Notes under the pieces: generated by a model
What the model saw: only the letters and a program-made list of their open reading frames with translations
Told to the model about the DNA's origin: nothing
Database searches by the model: none
Source: Pseudomonadota bacterium
Lineage (GTDB): Bacteria > Pseudomonadota > Gammaproteobacteria > Burkholderiales > SG8-39
Assembly: GCA_021848555.1 (NCBI GenBank)
Contig: JAJZUN010000009.1
Coordinates: 1 to 16,779, forward strand
Reading direction: 5' to 3'
Length of the DNA stretch: 16,779 nt
Shown: one piece after another, positions 6,479 to 15,461 of the stretch
How the letters are laid out: every line of letters starts with the position of its first letter
Position numbering within the stretch: the first letter of the stretch is position 1
Position numbers and translations under genes: made by a program

Positions 6479-9400
6479 ATGAGCCGACCGCTCCGACTTG
6501 CTCTGCTTACCCTCTTTCTGCAATCGGGTCTCGCCCACGCGGCCATCGTGCAGCAGTTCATTCCGCAGGGTCGCATCGACCAGCAGAACCGGGCTATGGC
6601 TGTCTTCAGTACCGAGATGGTAAAGGCGGGAGATATCTCTGCACCGGCGCCTTTTACTGTGAACTGTGGTCAGGTCAAGGGTGAAAGTCGTTGGGTCGAT
6701 GCGCGCACTTGGGCGTGGCAACTGGCACGGGCCCTTGAGCCTGGCGAACGCTGCGAGTTCTCCGTCCGGCGTGGCGTTACCGCGCTGAACGGCGAGGCCA
6801 TGACGGGCAAGAGCCGTTTCGAATTCTTCGCGACCGGCCCGTGGCCGCGCTCGATCCTGCCCCGGCCCGGTGAACAAGTGGACGACGAACAGGCCTTCAT
6901 TATCAATGGCGGCAGCCCGATCAAGCCGGCCTCGGTGGAATCGTCCATATGGTGCGAAGCCGACGGCGTCGGCAGCCGCATTCCCGTGCGTTTGCTGCCA
7001 GAGCCTCAGCGAAAAGAAATTCTCAACCGAATTCGCGCCGACTTCGGCCCAGCGCCGCTGATCGTGTCCTGCGCCGAGCGCCTGCCACCCGGCGCAAAGA
7101 TGAAGCTGGTCTGGGGCAAGGGCGTGGAAGCGCAAACCGGCGCAAAGTCGGAGAAGGAGGAGAGCTTCGTCTTCACCGTGCGCGAAATCTTTCGCGCGAG
7201 CCTCACTTGCGAGCGTGAGAAGGCAGGCGCTCCCTGCTCCCCGCTCTCGGCCGTAACTGTCGAATTCACGGCCTATACCGACGCCGAGCCCTTGCGCAAG
7301 ATCCGCATCGTTACTCCAGAAGGCTCTCGCAGCCCCACGAATATGAATGAGCCGGGCCGAAAGCAGGAGGCGACGGCACGCTCCGTGACATTCCCCGGTC
7401 CCTTCCCGCCCAATGCCGAACTGACGCTGGAATTGCCTGCCGGCATCAAGGACGATGCCGGCAGGAGTTTGACCAATGCTGCGAGCTTCCCTCTCAGGTT
7501 TCGCACCGGCCCCCTGCCGCCGCTGGCCAAGTTCCCGGGCAGCTTCGGCATACTCGAACTCAAGGAAGGTGGACTCTTGCCTGTGACTTTGCGCAACCTC
7601 GAGCCAAAGCTCAATACCGCGTTCGTCACCCTGCCAGGCAATCACCGCTTCATGGACCAGCAACTGACCGAGGACGGTGACGTCATTGCCACCATGCAGG
7701 CACTGGCCAAATTCGAGAAGCAGACGAAGAAGAACCGAGTCATGGTGGACGGAAAGCCACAAGAACAGCTCGATCCTTATTACTCTCGCGAGCTTTCGTT
7801 CCTCGACAAGCGGCCTGGCGTCACACGCCAGGAGCTTCCCAAGCCTGGCGGCTCTACCGAGTTCGAGGTGATGGGTATCCCTCTTGAGCTCGGCTACCAC
7901 ATTGTTGAAATCGAAAGTCGCCTACTGGGGGCGTCCCTGCTTGCGACGCCGAAGCCCATGTATGTGCGCACTGCCGTACTGGTCACCAATCTGGCCGTGC
8001 ACTTGAAGCGTGGAACGGACAATGCACTGGTTTGGGTGACGGCGCTCGATAGCGGCAAGCCGGTGGCCAACGCGGAAGTGAGAGTATCCGGTTGCGACGG
8101 GAAGGAGCAAGCACGCGGTACGAGCGATGGCGAGGGCAGGGTACTGATAGCAAAATCGATCAATACGCCGCCATGTGCCGGGGGCACTTTCGTCTTCGCA
8201 AGCGCCCGGCTCGGCGCGGACTACAGCTTCGTGCGTTCGGACTGGAATGAAGGCATTGAAGCTTGGCGGTTCGGTGTCGAGACCTGGGGCGAAACGGGTG
8301 TGCTGAAGATCCATTCTATTCTCGATCGCACTTTGTTCCGTCCCGGCCAGACCGTCTCGATGAAACACATTGCCCGTAGCCGAGACAGTCGCAGCTTTGG
8401 CATCCCGGCCGCGGACAGCCTTCCCACCAAACTCACCATTCGGCGCGCCGATGGTGGGACCGAGTTTTCTCAGGCCCTCACCTGGGATAACCTAGGCAGT
8501 GCAGTGAGCCAGTGGAAGATCCCCGACTCGATCAAGCGCGGTACGTACCAGCTAGTACTGTCCGGCGGCAACCGGGGCACGATTATCAGCGGTGAGTTCA
8601 AGGTTGCGGATTTCCGCCTGCCGGTGTTCGCCGGCAGCATTCAAGGGGTCCCCGGCAAGCAAATCGCCCCGAGCAAGGTGCCCCTCGCGCTGGGATTATC
8701 GTTCCTCAACGGTGGCGCCGCCAAAGGCGCGGAGGTGGCGGTTTCTGCAACGGTGCGACCCCGCTGGCCCCGCTATCCGCATTACGAACGCTTCAACTTC
8801 AACATCGCCTTCAACGACGAGACCCGCTCGGAGTTCGGTGTGGACCAGAATCGAGAACAGGAGCACTTGGTCCTCGATAACCAAAAGCTGACTCTCGATC
8901 GTGCCGGCGCCGGTAAGCTTGAGGTGCCTTTATCCGCTAAACCCAAAGGTCCCAGTGAACTCTATGCCGAGATGCGCTTCACTGATCCTAACGGCGAGAT
9001 CCAGACCATACATGGTGCGGTAGAGCTGTGGCCTGCTTCGCTGGTGCTGGGTATCAGCGTTGCCGATTGGGCCGCAAGCAAGGGAAACAATCGGGTGCAG
9101 GTCGTCGTCTTGGATACCCTCGGCAAGCCGATGCCTGGCAAGGAAGTTAGGATCCTCGGTAAGCGCCGGATCGACTACACGCACCGGCGCCGCATCGTCG
9201 GCGGCTTTTACGCCTACGAGAACCATCACGAATTCTTCGATCTTGGAGAGGTGTGCAAAGGCCGCACTGACAGCCGCGGCCTGTTCCTGTGCGAACCGAA
9301 GCCGACCGAGCCCGGAGCAGTCGATCTGCTCGCGGAAACTCAAGATGAACAGGGCAACACGGCGCGGGCGAGCACCAGTTACTGGGTGACCGGCAGGGGC

Positions 9401-12157
9401 GACCTGTGGTTTTCCGCCGGGAATATGGATCGCATCGATGTTATCCCGGAGAAGCGGACCTACCAGTCCAATGAGATCGCCCGTTTCCAGGTGCGTACGC
9501 CGTTCCGCGAGGCCACCGCACTGGTTTCCGTGGAAGCCGGCGGCATTATCGAAACCCATGTGCAGCCGCTCTCGCGCTTCAACCCCGTGATCGAATTGCC
9601 GGTGAAGGCGGCGTGGGGTCCCAATGTATTCGTTTCAGTGCTGGCAGTAAGGGGCAGGCTGAAGCCATTGCAGTGGTATTCCTTTTTTAAGTGGGGATGG
9701 CGCGAGCCTGTCGCGTGGTTCAAGGACTGGTGGACGCCGCTGCAGCCGACTGCGATGGTGGATCTTGCCAAGCCTGCGTATCGCATAGGGCTGGCGGAAA
9801 TCGGTGTCGGCACCGAGGGCTTCAAGCTCAACGTCGAGGTGAGCGCCGACAAAGCCGATTACCGGCCGCGCCAGGCAGCGACGGTGCGGCTCAGAGTCAC
9901 CACGCCAGAGGGTAGGCCAGCGCCTGAAGGGGCCGAAGTAGCTTTCGCCGCTGTCGATCAAGCCCTGCTCGAACTCAAACCCAACCAAAGCTGGAATCTG
10001 CTAGAGGCAATGCTGCAGAAGCGCGCGTACGAAGTGGAGACCGCGACAGCCCAGTCTCAGGTCATCGGTAAGCGTCACTTCGGCAAGAAGGCTGTTCCCG
10101 CGGGAGGAGGGGGTGGCCGTGCACCGACGCGAGAACTCTTCGATACCTTACTCATTTGGAACCCGCGGGTGAAGCTGGATGCGAACGGCACGGCCGTGCT
10201 CAAAGTACCGATGAACGATTCGTTCACCGAGTTTAAGCTTGTCAGCGTCGCTACTGCCGGCGCGGGTTTGTTCGGCACCGGATCGACCGCGGTGCGCACC
10301 AGACAGGATCTCCAGTTGATCTCCGGCCTGCCGCCCGTAGTGCGGGAGAAGGACCGTTTCGATGCGCTGCTCACGTTGCGCAACGGCACCGCGAAGGAGA
10401 TGAATGTCGCGGTGTCGGCGAAAATCGGTGACAAGATCGCCCAGAGCCGAAATGTGAAGCTGGTGCAGGAGGGTGCCGCGGAGCTTGTCTGGAGCGCCGT
10501 TGTCCCCGAGGGAGTTGGGAAGCTTGTCTGGGAGTTCGAAGCCACAGACAAGGGCGGCAGTTCGGCCAAGGATAGCCTCAGGATTACCCAGCAAGTGCTG
10601 CCCGCCGTGCCGGTGACGGTGCAGCAAGCCACCTTCAGGCGCATCGACGGAAAGTACGAAGTGCCCGCCATTCCGCCTGCAGGGGCGCTGCCGGGCAAAG
10701 GCGGCGTCGAAATCGGCCTTTCGCCTAAACTCTCGACACCGCCGCCTGGGCTGAAGCGCTTTTTCGAGGAGTATCCGTTTTCCTGCATCGAGCAGATGAC
10801 TTCCATAGCCGTAGGCTTGAAGGACAAGAAACGCTGGCAGGAGGTGGTCGCAAACCTGCCGACTTATCTGGATGGCGACGGCTTGGCCAGCTACTTCCCC
10901 GGGGTTGGCGCGGGAAACGTGGCGCTCACTGCTTATCTTCTGGACATGGCCAGCCTGTCGGGCTTCGCGCTTCCAGATGATGTGAGGGATCGCATGCTGC
11001 AGGGGCTGACCGCCTTTGCCGAGGGGCGCGTCAAACCGAAATATTGGTCGCCTTACGACGATCTGCTGGTGCGTAAGCTCTTGGTACTCGAAGCCCTCAC
11101 GCGCCAGGGCCGTGCGCCCACGCGCATCGCCGCGGCACTCGACGTGGACCCGATGCGACTGCCCACGGCAGGCCTGATTGATTGGTACCTGGTGGTGAAA
11201 CGCTTGCCCGATCTGCCGCAACGCGCGGCGAAGTTCGCTGCCGCAGAGCGCGAGCTGCGCAATCGGCTCTCCTATACTGGCGGCCGGCTGGGCTTTACTA
11301 CCGAGCGCTCGGACTATTGGTGGTGGATGATGGTGAGCGGCGATTCGAACGCGTTCCGCCTCATCGAAGCCGTACTGGACGAACCGTCCTGGAAGGAAGA
11401 TTTGCCGCGGCTAATGCGCGGCGCGATGGAGCGCCAGGTGCGGGGCCACTGGTTCACCACTACCGCCAATGCCTGGGCCAGTGTCGTGCTGGATAAGTTC
11501 GGCACGAATTTCGAAAAGGAAGCGGTCACCGGTGTTACTCGCGTGAGCCTGGGCAAGGCTGCTGCCGAGCTGGATTGGAAAGCGGACAGTACGCAATACG
11601 CGCCACTGAGCCTTCCGTGGCCACCCAAAGGGGAGGGCGCTAGGTTGGTGATCAATCATCAAGGGACCGGCAAGCCCTGGGCGACGGTGCAGATTCTTGC
11701 GGCGATCCCCACAGAGAAGCCGCGCGCCTTCGGCTACACAATTGCCCGCGACGTGACGCCGATCCAGGTGAAAGTCCCAGGAAAAGTGAGCCGCGGAGAT
11801 CTCTGGCGCGTAACGCTGACCGTGAATGCCAACCAGGACATGACTTGGGTGGTGGTCTCCGATCCTATCATCGCAGGCGCCCGCATTCTCGGCGATGGTG
11901 ACGGGCGAGATTCGCATATCGCGACGATGAACGAGGATCTGCGTTCGCGCCGCGTCTGGCCTACTTTCGTCGAGCGCACATTCGGGTTCTTCCGCGCGTA
12001 TTACGAGGTGGTACCGAAAGGAAAATTCCGCATCGACTATACGGTGCGTATCAACAACGCCGGCGAGTTCAGCCTGCCTCCCTCGCGCGTCGAGGCCATG
12101 TACGCGCCGGATATGTTTGGCGAGATGCCCAACCACAACGTGGTTGTCCAACCATGA
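6479..12157 (+). CDS. bacterial alpha-2-macroglobulin-family protease trap, thioester type
   Basis: This 1892-residue protein begins with a signal peptide (about 1-21, ending LAHA/A). Unlike E. coli YfhM there is no lipobox cysteine, so it is predicted to be soluble in the periplasm. Landmarks include the macroglobulin signature DRTLFRPGQTV (from D616), the conserved DTLLIWNP stretch (W1227), and the thioester motif CIEQ with C1436 and Q1439 intact. Ahead of W1227 is a flexible Lys/Arg- and Gly-rich stretch (about 1194-1214, with G1209-1213), a plausible bait region that proteases cut to trigger trapping. Family members capture invading proteases through the reactive thioester. It is longer than YfhM (about 1650). 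The gene overlaps pbpC by ATGA, the same order as yfhM-pbpC. Confidence 0.95.
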   Translation: MSRPLRLALLTLFLQSGLAHAAIVQQFIPQGRIDQQNRAMAVFSTEMVKAGDISAPAPFTVNCGQVKGESRWVDARTWAWQLARALEPGERCEFSVRRGVTALNGEAMTGKSRFEFFATGPWPRSILPRPGEQVDDEQAFIINGGSPIKPASVESSIWCEADGVGSRIPVRLLPEPQRKEILNRIRADFGPAPLIVSCAERLPPGAKMKLVWGKGVEAQTGAKSEKEESFVFTVREIFRASLTCEREKAGAPCSPLSAVTVEFTAYTDAEPLRKIRIVTPEGSRSPTNMNEPGRKQEATARSVTFPGPFPPNAELTLELPAGIKDDAGRSLTNAASFPLRFRTGPLPPLAKFPGSFGILELKEGGLLPVTLRNLEPKLNTAFVTLPGNHRFMDQQLTEDGDVIATMQALAKFEKQTKKNRVMVDGKPQEQLDPYYSRELSFLDKRPGVTRQELPKPGGSTEFEVMGIPLELGYHIVEIESRLLGASLLATPKPMYVRTAVLVTNLAVHLKRGTDNALVWVTALDSGKPVANAEVRVSGCDGKEQARGTSDGEGRVLIAKSINTPPCAGGTFVFASARLGADYSFVRSDWNEGIEAWRFGVETWGETGVLKIHSILDRTLFRPGQTVSMKHIARSRDSRSFGIPAADSLPTKLTIRRADGGTEFSQALTWDNLGSAVSQWKIPDSIKRGTYQLVLSGGNRGTIISGEFKVADFRLPVFAGSIQGVPGKQIAPSKVPLALGLSFLNGGAAKGAEVAVSATVRPRWPRYPHYERFNFNIAFNDETRSEFGVDQNREQEHLVLDNQKLTLDRAGAGKLEVPLSAKPKGPSELYAEMRFTDPNGEIQTIHGAVELWPASLVLGISVADWAASKGNNRVQVVVLDTLGKPMPGKEVRILGKRRIDYTHRRRIVGGFYAYENHHEFFDLGEVCKGRTDSRGLFLCEPKPTEPGAVDLLAETQDEQGNTARASTSYWVTGRGDLWFSAGNMDRIDVIPEKRTYQSNEIARFQVRTPFREATALVSVEAGGIIETHVQPLSRFNPVIELPVKAAWGPNVFVSVLAVRGRLKPLQWYSFFKWGWREPVAWFKDWWTPLQPTAMVDLAKPAYRIGLAEIGVGTEGFKLNVEVSADKADYRPRQAATVRLRVTTPEGRPAPEGAEVAFAAVDQALLELKPNQSWNLLEAMLQKRAYEVETATAQSQVIGKRHFGKKAVPAGGGGGRAPTRELFDTLLIWNPRVKLDANGTAVLKVPMNDSFTEFKLVSVATAGAGLFGTGSTAVRTRQDLQLISGLPPVVREKDRFDALLTLRNGTAKEMNVAVSAKIGDKIAQSRNVKLVQEGAAELVWSAVVPEGVGKLVWEFEATDKGGSSAKDSLRITQQVLPAVPVTVQQATFRRIDGKYEVPAIPPAGALPGKGGVEIGLSPKLSTPPPGLKRFFEEYPFSCIEQMTSIAVGLKDKKRWQEVVANLPTYLDGDGLASYFPGVGAGNVALTAYLLDMASLSGFALPDDVRDRMLQGLTAFAEGRVKPKYWSPYDDLLVRKLLVLEALTRQGRAPTRIAAALDVDPMRLPTAGLIDWYLVVKRLPDLPQRAAKFAAAERELRNRLSYTGGRLGFTTERSDYWWWMMVSGDSNAFRLIEAVLDEPSWKEDLPRLMRGAMERQVRGHWFTTTANAWASVVLDKFGTNFEKEAVTGVTRVSLGKAAAELDWKADSTQYAPLSLPWPPKGEGARLVINHQGTGKPWATVQILAAIPTEKPRAFGYTIARDVTPIQVKVPGKVSRGDLWRVTLTVNANQDMTWVVVSDPIIAGARILGDGDGRDSHIATMNEDLRSRRVWPTFVERTFGFFRAYYEVVPKGKFRIDYTVRINNAGEFSLPPSRVEAMYAPDMFGEMPNHNVVVQP
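12130..12146 (+). promoter_or_regulatory. hairpin in the pbpC translation start region
   Basis: CAACCAC (12130-12136) and GTGGTTG (12140-12146) pair perfectly around a 3-base loop, ending 7 bases before the pbpC ATG. No Shine-Dalgarno sequence is visible there. The hairpin could make pbpC translation depend on ribosomes finishing the A2M gene. It also encodes the NHNVVV end of that protein, so it may be incidental. Confidence 0.35.
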
Positions 12158-14343
12158 TCCGGTGCTGCTTCCGCGTTGCACTGCTCGTCGCGGCCGTGTG
12201 TTCGCCTGCCGCTGCGGCGTTACCTAGCTTTGACGCGGTCAGGGCCGGCTACACTCCGTCGGAGGCCTGGTTGCTTGCGCGGGACGGGCAGGTGCTGCAG
12301 AGCATGCGCGTAAACAACCAGGTTCGCCGTCTCGCCTGGACGCGCCTGCCGGAAATTTCCGCTGCCCTGACGCGTGCAGTCATTGTCTCCGAGGACAAGC
12401 GCTTCTTCGAGCATGCGGGCGTCGATTGGAAGGCCGCTGGAAACGCTGCATGGAATAATCTCCTGGGCAACAAGACCCGTGGCGCCAGCACCCTGACCAT
12501 GCAATTGGTTGGCATGCTCGACGAGGAGTACAGGCGTCGCGGTCGCCGCACGCTGTTCGAAAAAATATCTCAAAGCGCTGCCGCGTTGCGTCTCGAAAAG
12601 AGCTGGAGCAAGCAGCAGATCCTCGAAGCTTACCTGAACCTGGTGAGCTTCCGGGGCGAACTCCAGGGCGTCACCGCGATGAGTAGGGAGCTGTTCGGCA
12701 AGTGGCCGGAAGGCCTCGCCGAGCGCGAAGCGGTGCTGGCCGCGGCGCTCGTGCGCTCGCCGAATGCGCCGCGATCGCTGGTGAGCAAGCGCGCCTGCGC
12801 CCTGCTCAAGGAAATGGACCGCGCGGGTGAATGCGCAGGGCTGGCCGGCCTTGCGGCGGTTGCCTTCGCCGGAGGGTTGCGTCAAAGCGATGAAACGCCG
12901 GCTTTGGCGCCGCACCTGGCGCGTAAGCTACTGAATCGTCCGGGCGAAAAACTCAGATCAAGCTTGAATGCGGACCTGCAGGCTTTTGCGACCGAATCGC
13001 TGCGCCGCCATCTCGCTGCGCTCGCGAACCAGAATGTCGAGGACGGCGCGGTGGTAGTGCTCGACAACCTCACCGGCGAGGTGCTGGCTTGGGTGGGATC
13101 CAGCGGCGATCTATCCGACGCCGCCGACGTGGACGGCGTAATCGCGCTGCGCCAACCCGGCTCGACGCTGAAACCCTTTCTTTACGCGCTTGCCTTCGAG
13201 CAGCGAAGGCTAACGCCGGCCTCGCTGATTGAGGATGCGCCGCTCAACTTGAATACGGGTAATGGCCTTTATGCACCGCAAGACTACGAGCCACGTTATC
13301 GCGGGTGGGTTTCGGCGCGAGCCGCGCTGGGAGGTTCCCTCAACGTGCCCGCGGTGAAGACCCTTGTGCGCATTGGCCCCGACACCTTCCAAGAACGCCT
13401 GCGCCAGGCTGGCTTCCGGAGCCTCACGGAAAGCGGCGATTGGTACGGCTACAGCCTTGCTCTCGGTTCCGCCGATGTCTCCCTTTTGATGCTGACCAAT
13501 GCTTACCGCACGCTGGCCAATGGCGGGCGGTGGTCGCCATTGAGAGTAACCCTGGGTAAGCGGTCTGCGCCCGCGCTATGCCGACAAGAAGGTTGCGACG
13601 GTGTTTTCGATCGCAAGGCTCGTTCCGTATTCACACCCGCGGCGGCCTTTCTTGTCGCTGACATACTGGCCGATCGAAGCGCGCGGGCCAGCACTTTCGG
13701 CCTCGAGTCCTGGCTTGCGACACCCTACTGGGCGGCAGCCAAGACCGGCACCAGCAAGGACATGAGGGACAATTGGGCGGTCGGATTTTCGCGCAAGTTC
13801 ACAGTCGGGGTCTGGGTGGGCAACGCCGCTGGCGATCCGATGCACGACGTCTCTGGTGTATCGGGCGCGGCGCCCGTGTGGCGCGAAGTTATGGACTGGC
13901 TGCATCGCGGCGAACCTGCAACGGGCCGGCCGCGTATCCAGAGTCGGCCGCCGCCGCCACCGCCAGGTGTGGTGAAAACAGCTATCCGCTTCGAGGCCGC
14001 GCGGGAGCCAGCGCGCCAGGAATGGTTTATCGCCGGCACGGAGAGAAACCTGGTGCGCTCCGCAGCATCACGGCAACTGGCGCGCATCGCGTATCCGGTA
14101 GACGGTACCGTGATAGCCCTTGATCCCGACATTCCACCCAAGTTGCAACGGCTGCCGCTAAGACTCTCGTCCGCAGGGGAAAAGGACTGGCGCTGGCGCA
14201 TGGACCACCAGGCCCTGGGACGCGCAAGCGGCCAAGCGTTCTGGCTTCCACAGCCGGGTCGCCATCGATTAAGCCTTGAAGATGCCCGCGGGAGAGAACT
14301 TGATACCGTGAGTTTCGACGTGCGGGCAATTAGGGGGCGCTGA
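12154..14343 (+). CDS. pbpC: penicillin-binding protein 1C (bifunctional peptidoglycan synthase)
   Basis: The 729-residue protein has the usual PBP1C layout. A hydrophobic N-terminus (about 7-23) is followed by a GT51 glycosyltransferase with SEDKRFFEH (catalytic Glu80) and GASTLTMQLVGML (110-122). The transpeptidase has the active serine in S337-T-L-K340, the SxN motif S395-L-N397 and K530-T-G532. A Pro-rich hinge at about 599-604 leads to the PBP1C C-terminal domain (about 640-725). All catalytic motifs are intact, so it should polymerise and cross-link peptidoglycan in the periplasm. Its start overlaps the A2M stop (ATGA), implying translational coupling. A decayed second copy of codons about 603-666 occurs at 16591-16779. 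Confidence 0.95.
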   Translation: MIRCCFRVALLVAAVCSPAAAALPSFDAVRAGYTPSEAWLLARDGQVLQSMRVNNQVRRLAWTRLPEISAALTRAVIVSEDKRFFEHAGVDWKAAGNAAWNNLLGNKTRGASTLTMQLVGMLDEEYRRRGRRTLFEKISQSAAALRLEKSWSKQQILEAYLNLVSFRGELQGVTAMSRELFGKWPEGLAEREAVLAAALVRSPNAPRSLVSKRACALLKEMDRAGECAGLAGLAAVAFAGGLRQSDETPALAPHLARKLLNRPGEKLRSSLNADLQAFATESLRRHLAALANQNVEDGAVVVLDNLTGEVLAWVGSSGDLSDAADVDGVIALRQPGSTLKPFLYALAFEQRRLTPASLIEDAPLNLNTGNGLYAPQDYEPRYRGWVSARAALGGSLNVPAVKTLVRIGPDTFQERLRQAGFRSLTESGDWYGYSLALGSADVSLLMLTNAYRTLANGGRWSPLRVTLGKRSAPALCRQEGCDGVFDRKARSVFTPAAAFLVADILADRSARASTFGLESWLATPYWAAAKTGTSKDMRDNWAVGFSRKFTVGVWVGNAAGDPMHDVSGVSGAAPVWREVMDWLHRGEPATGRPRIQSRPPPPPPGVVKTAIRFEAAREPARQEWFIAGTERNLVRSAASRQLARIAYPVDGTVIALDPDIPPKLQRLPLRLSSAGEKDWRWRMDHQALGRASGQAFWLPQPGRHRLSLEDARGRELDTVSFDVRAIRGR
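13960..14150 (+). repeat. pbpC segment duplicated at 16591-16779
   Basis: This 191-base stretch encodes the end of the PBP1C hinge and the first part of its C-terminal domain. It aligns to the last 189 bases of the window with 155 of 184 ungapped columns identical (about 84%, counted by hand) and three gaps of 3, 2 and 7 bases. The match continues to the window edge, so its true right limit is unseen. Confidence 0.85.
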
Positions 14344-14702
14344 AGAAGATCGAAGGGGACGCGAGCTCCAAACGCGCATCAGAATGAGAACGGCATGCAA
14401 GTGTAGAGATGACATGTGGCACGCGCAAACGTTTCAAGTGCCAAGAGTCCAATGGCCCCGGGTGCGGAATCGCAAATGTCCTTCGGAACACTTTTCAAAC
14501 TTGACAGAAACGGCGTACTATGCATCTAGAATTGCGGGAGGGGGCGAGGATACCAACTCAGTGGGCGTGGTAAGCCGGATTGCGCACGATGCCTATCTCT
14601 GCGCGCGATCATATGGCTGCTGGTCCTCACGTGTGTCCAAGGTGCGATAAGCCCAGCCCGAAAGTCGGCGAAATCGCGTGACCAACAGTAAAAGGGGAGA
14701 TT
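14344..14702. other. 359-base gap between pbpC and the accessory genes
   Basis: No gene is convincing here. An 88-codon frame (14384-14650) has no ribosome site, is rich in Arg, Cys and Ser, and looks like random GC-rich reading. A perfect TTGACA lies at 14501-14506. The left edge of the accessory segment presumably falls somewhere in this gap, but I see no direct repeat, tRNA or attC-like hairpin marking it. Confidence 0.5.
14501..14532 (+). promoter_or_regulatory. possible promoter for the accessory genes
   Basis: TTGACA (14501-14506) matches the -35 consensus exactly, and TAGAAT (14527-14532) matches 5/6 of the -10, but the spacer is 20 bases, longer than the usual 16-18. It lies about 170 bases ahead of the first gene at 14703. 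Plausible but unproven. Confidence 0.35.
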
Positions 14703-15110
14703 ATGAGCACATTCACAGACACGCATTGGAGTGCGACTTTGCACTTGAACGGGATTCGGGTTCTGTCCGCCGCGATAACGCTGGTTGTTCTCTATTTGGT
14801 CGGTCGGTTAACGGGAATTCTCAGCGGACCACAGTGGGCGAACATGTCCTTCATTCAAATTCTCTTCATACCCGCGGTACTGCTGGTAATAGGCTTGGCC
14901 GTCATCCTTGTTCTTCGGTTTGCAGGGTCGATGGGCGTCCCTATGATGGAAGGCGTGGCCGGCCTGATGTCGCTAATGATGATCATCTTCATCGCTGTGG
15001 GAGATCCCCTGATTTGGATCGTTCGGAAATACTACCCTGCGATTGTCCCGGTGCGGAGCTTTAACATCATCAATCCGAAAGCCGTTCTACTTGTGCAAAA
15101 GAACATCTAA
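14703..15110 (+). CDS. small three-helix membrane protein
   Basis: The 135-residue protein has three hydrophobic segments at about 18-38, 50-72 and 83-107, and a polar, slightly basic C-terminus (110-135). I do not recognise the family and see no catalytic motif. GGGGAG at 14694-14699 is a strong ribosome site, rather close to the ATG. The next gene starts 19 bases after the stop, so the two probably form one transcript. A helical membrane protein beside small zinc proteins is compatible with an envelope-associated accessory function, but nothing in the sequence says which. Confidence 0.7.
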   Translation: MSTFTDTHWSATLHLNGIRVLSAAITLVVLYLVGRLTGILSGPQWANMSFIQILFIPAVLLVIGLAVILVLRFAGSMGVPMMEGVAGLMSLMMIIFIAVGDPLIWIVRKYYPAIVPVRSFNIINPKAVLLVQKNI

Positions 15111-15129
15111 GACCTAAGGAGGGAGTCAA

Positions 15130-15348
15130 ATGTTTTTCCGCAACGACGCGAGTCCTACATCTTTGAAAACCGCGATATTCAAGGCAGAGTTGCCTCCGGC
15201 CGGCCTGTTTGAGGATCCACAAGAGCGAGATCCAATCTTTGCTGGTTGGGGTGCCTGCAGATCATGCGATTGCTCCGGGTACATCCAGGGCGGGCCCGGG
15301 TATCAAAATTGCAAGTCATGCGGCCATCATTTCTCACAGCATAAATAG
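15130..15348 (+). CDS. small zinc-ribbon protein
   Basis: This 72-residue protein has two CxxC knuckles, C43-R-S-C46 and C61-K-S-C64, 14 residues apart. An extra C48 and the ending GHHFSQH (H66, H67, H71) add possible ligands. The pattern CxxCxC...CxxCGHxxxxH suggests that one zinc ion stabilises a ribbon-like fold used for protein or nucleic-acid binding. Residues 1-40 show no recognisable domain. A near-perfect Shine-Dalgarno AGGAGG (15117-15122) precedes the ATG at a good distance, which makes it a real gene despite its size. It is probably co-transcribed with the membrane protein. Function unknown. Confidence 0.72.
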   Translation: MFFRNDASPTSLKTAIFKAELPPAGLFEDPQERDPIFAGWGACRSCDCSGYIQGGPGYQNCKSCGHHFSQHK

Positions 15349-15373
15349 AAGCAGTGAGAGCTCGCGGCGCATA

Positions 15374-15387
15374 TCAACGTACGTTGA
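15374..15387. repeat. 14-bp perfect palindrome between two accessory genes
   Basis: TCAACGTACGTTGA is a perfect palindrome with no spacer, in the 113-base gap between the zinc-ribbon gene and the next gene. Such a site suits a dimeric DNA-binding regulator. No regulator gene is visible in the window. Confidence 0.4.
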
Positions 15388-15461
15388 CTTTGGGATCGCT
15401 GCTACCTAGAGAGCGGTATTACCTTGTTCCATTGCGCAGCTAACAAAGCTGGGAGATCACA

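Noticed and set aside
6353..7900. A 515-codon antisense frame
   Set aside because: It lies almost wholly opposite the start of the A2M gene, whose protein is clearly real. Long antisense frames are common in GC-rich genes, and this translation is Arg/Leu-rich without motifs.
14384..14650. An 88-codon frame between pbpC and the accessory genes
   Set aside because: No ribosome site, biased Arg/Cys/Ser composition and no recognisable domain.
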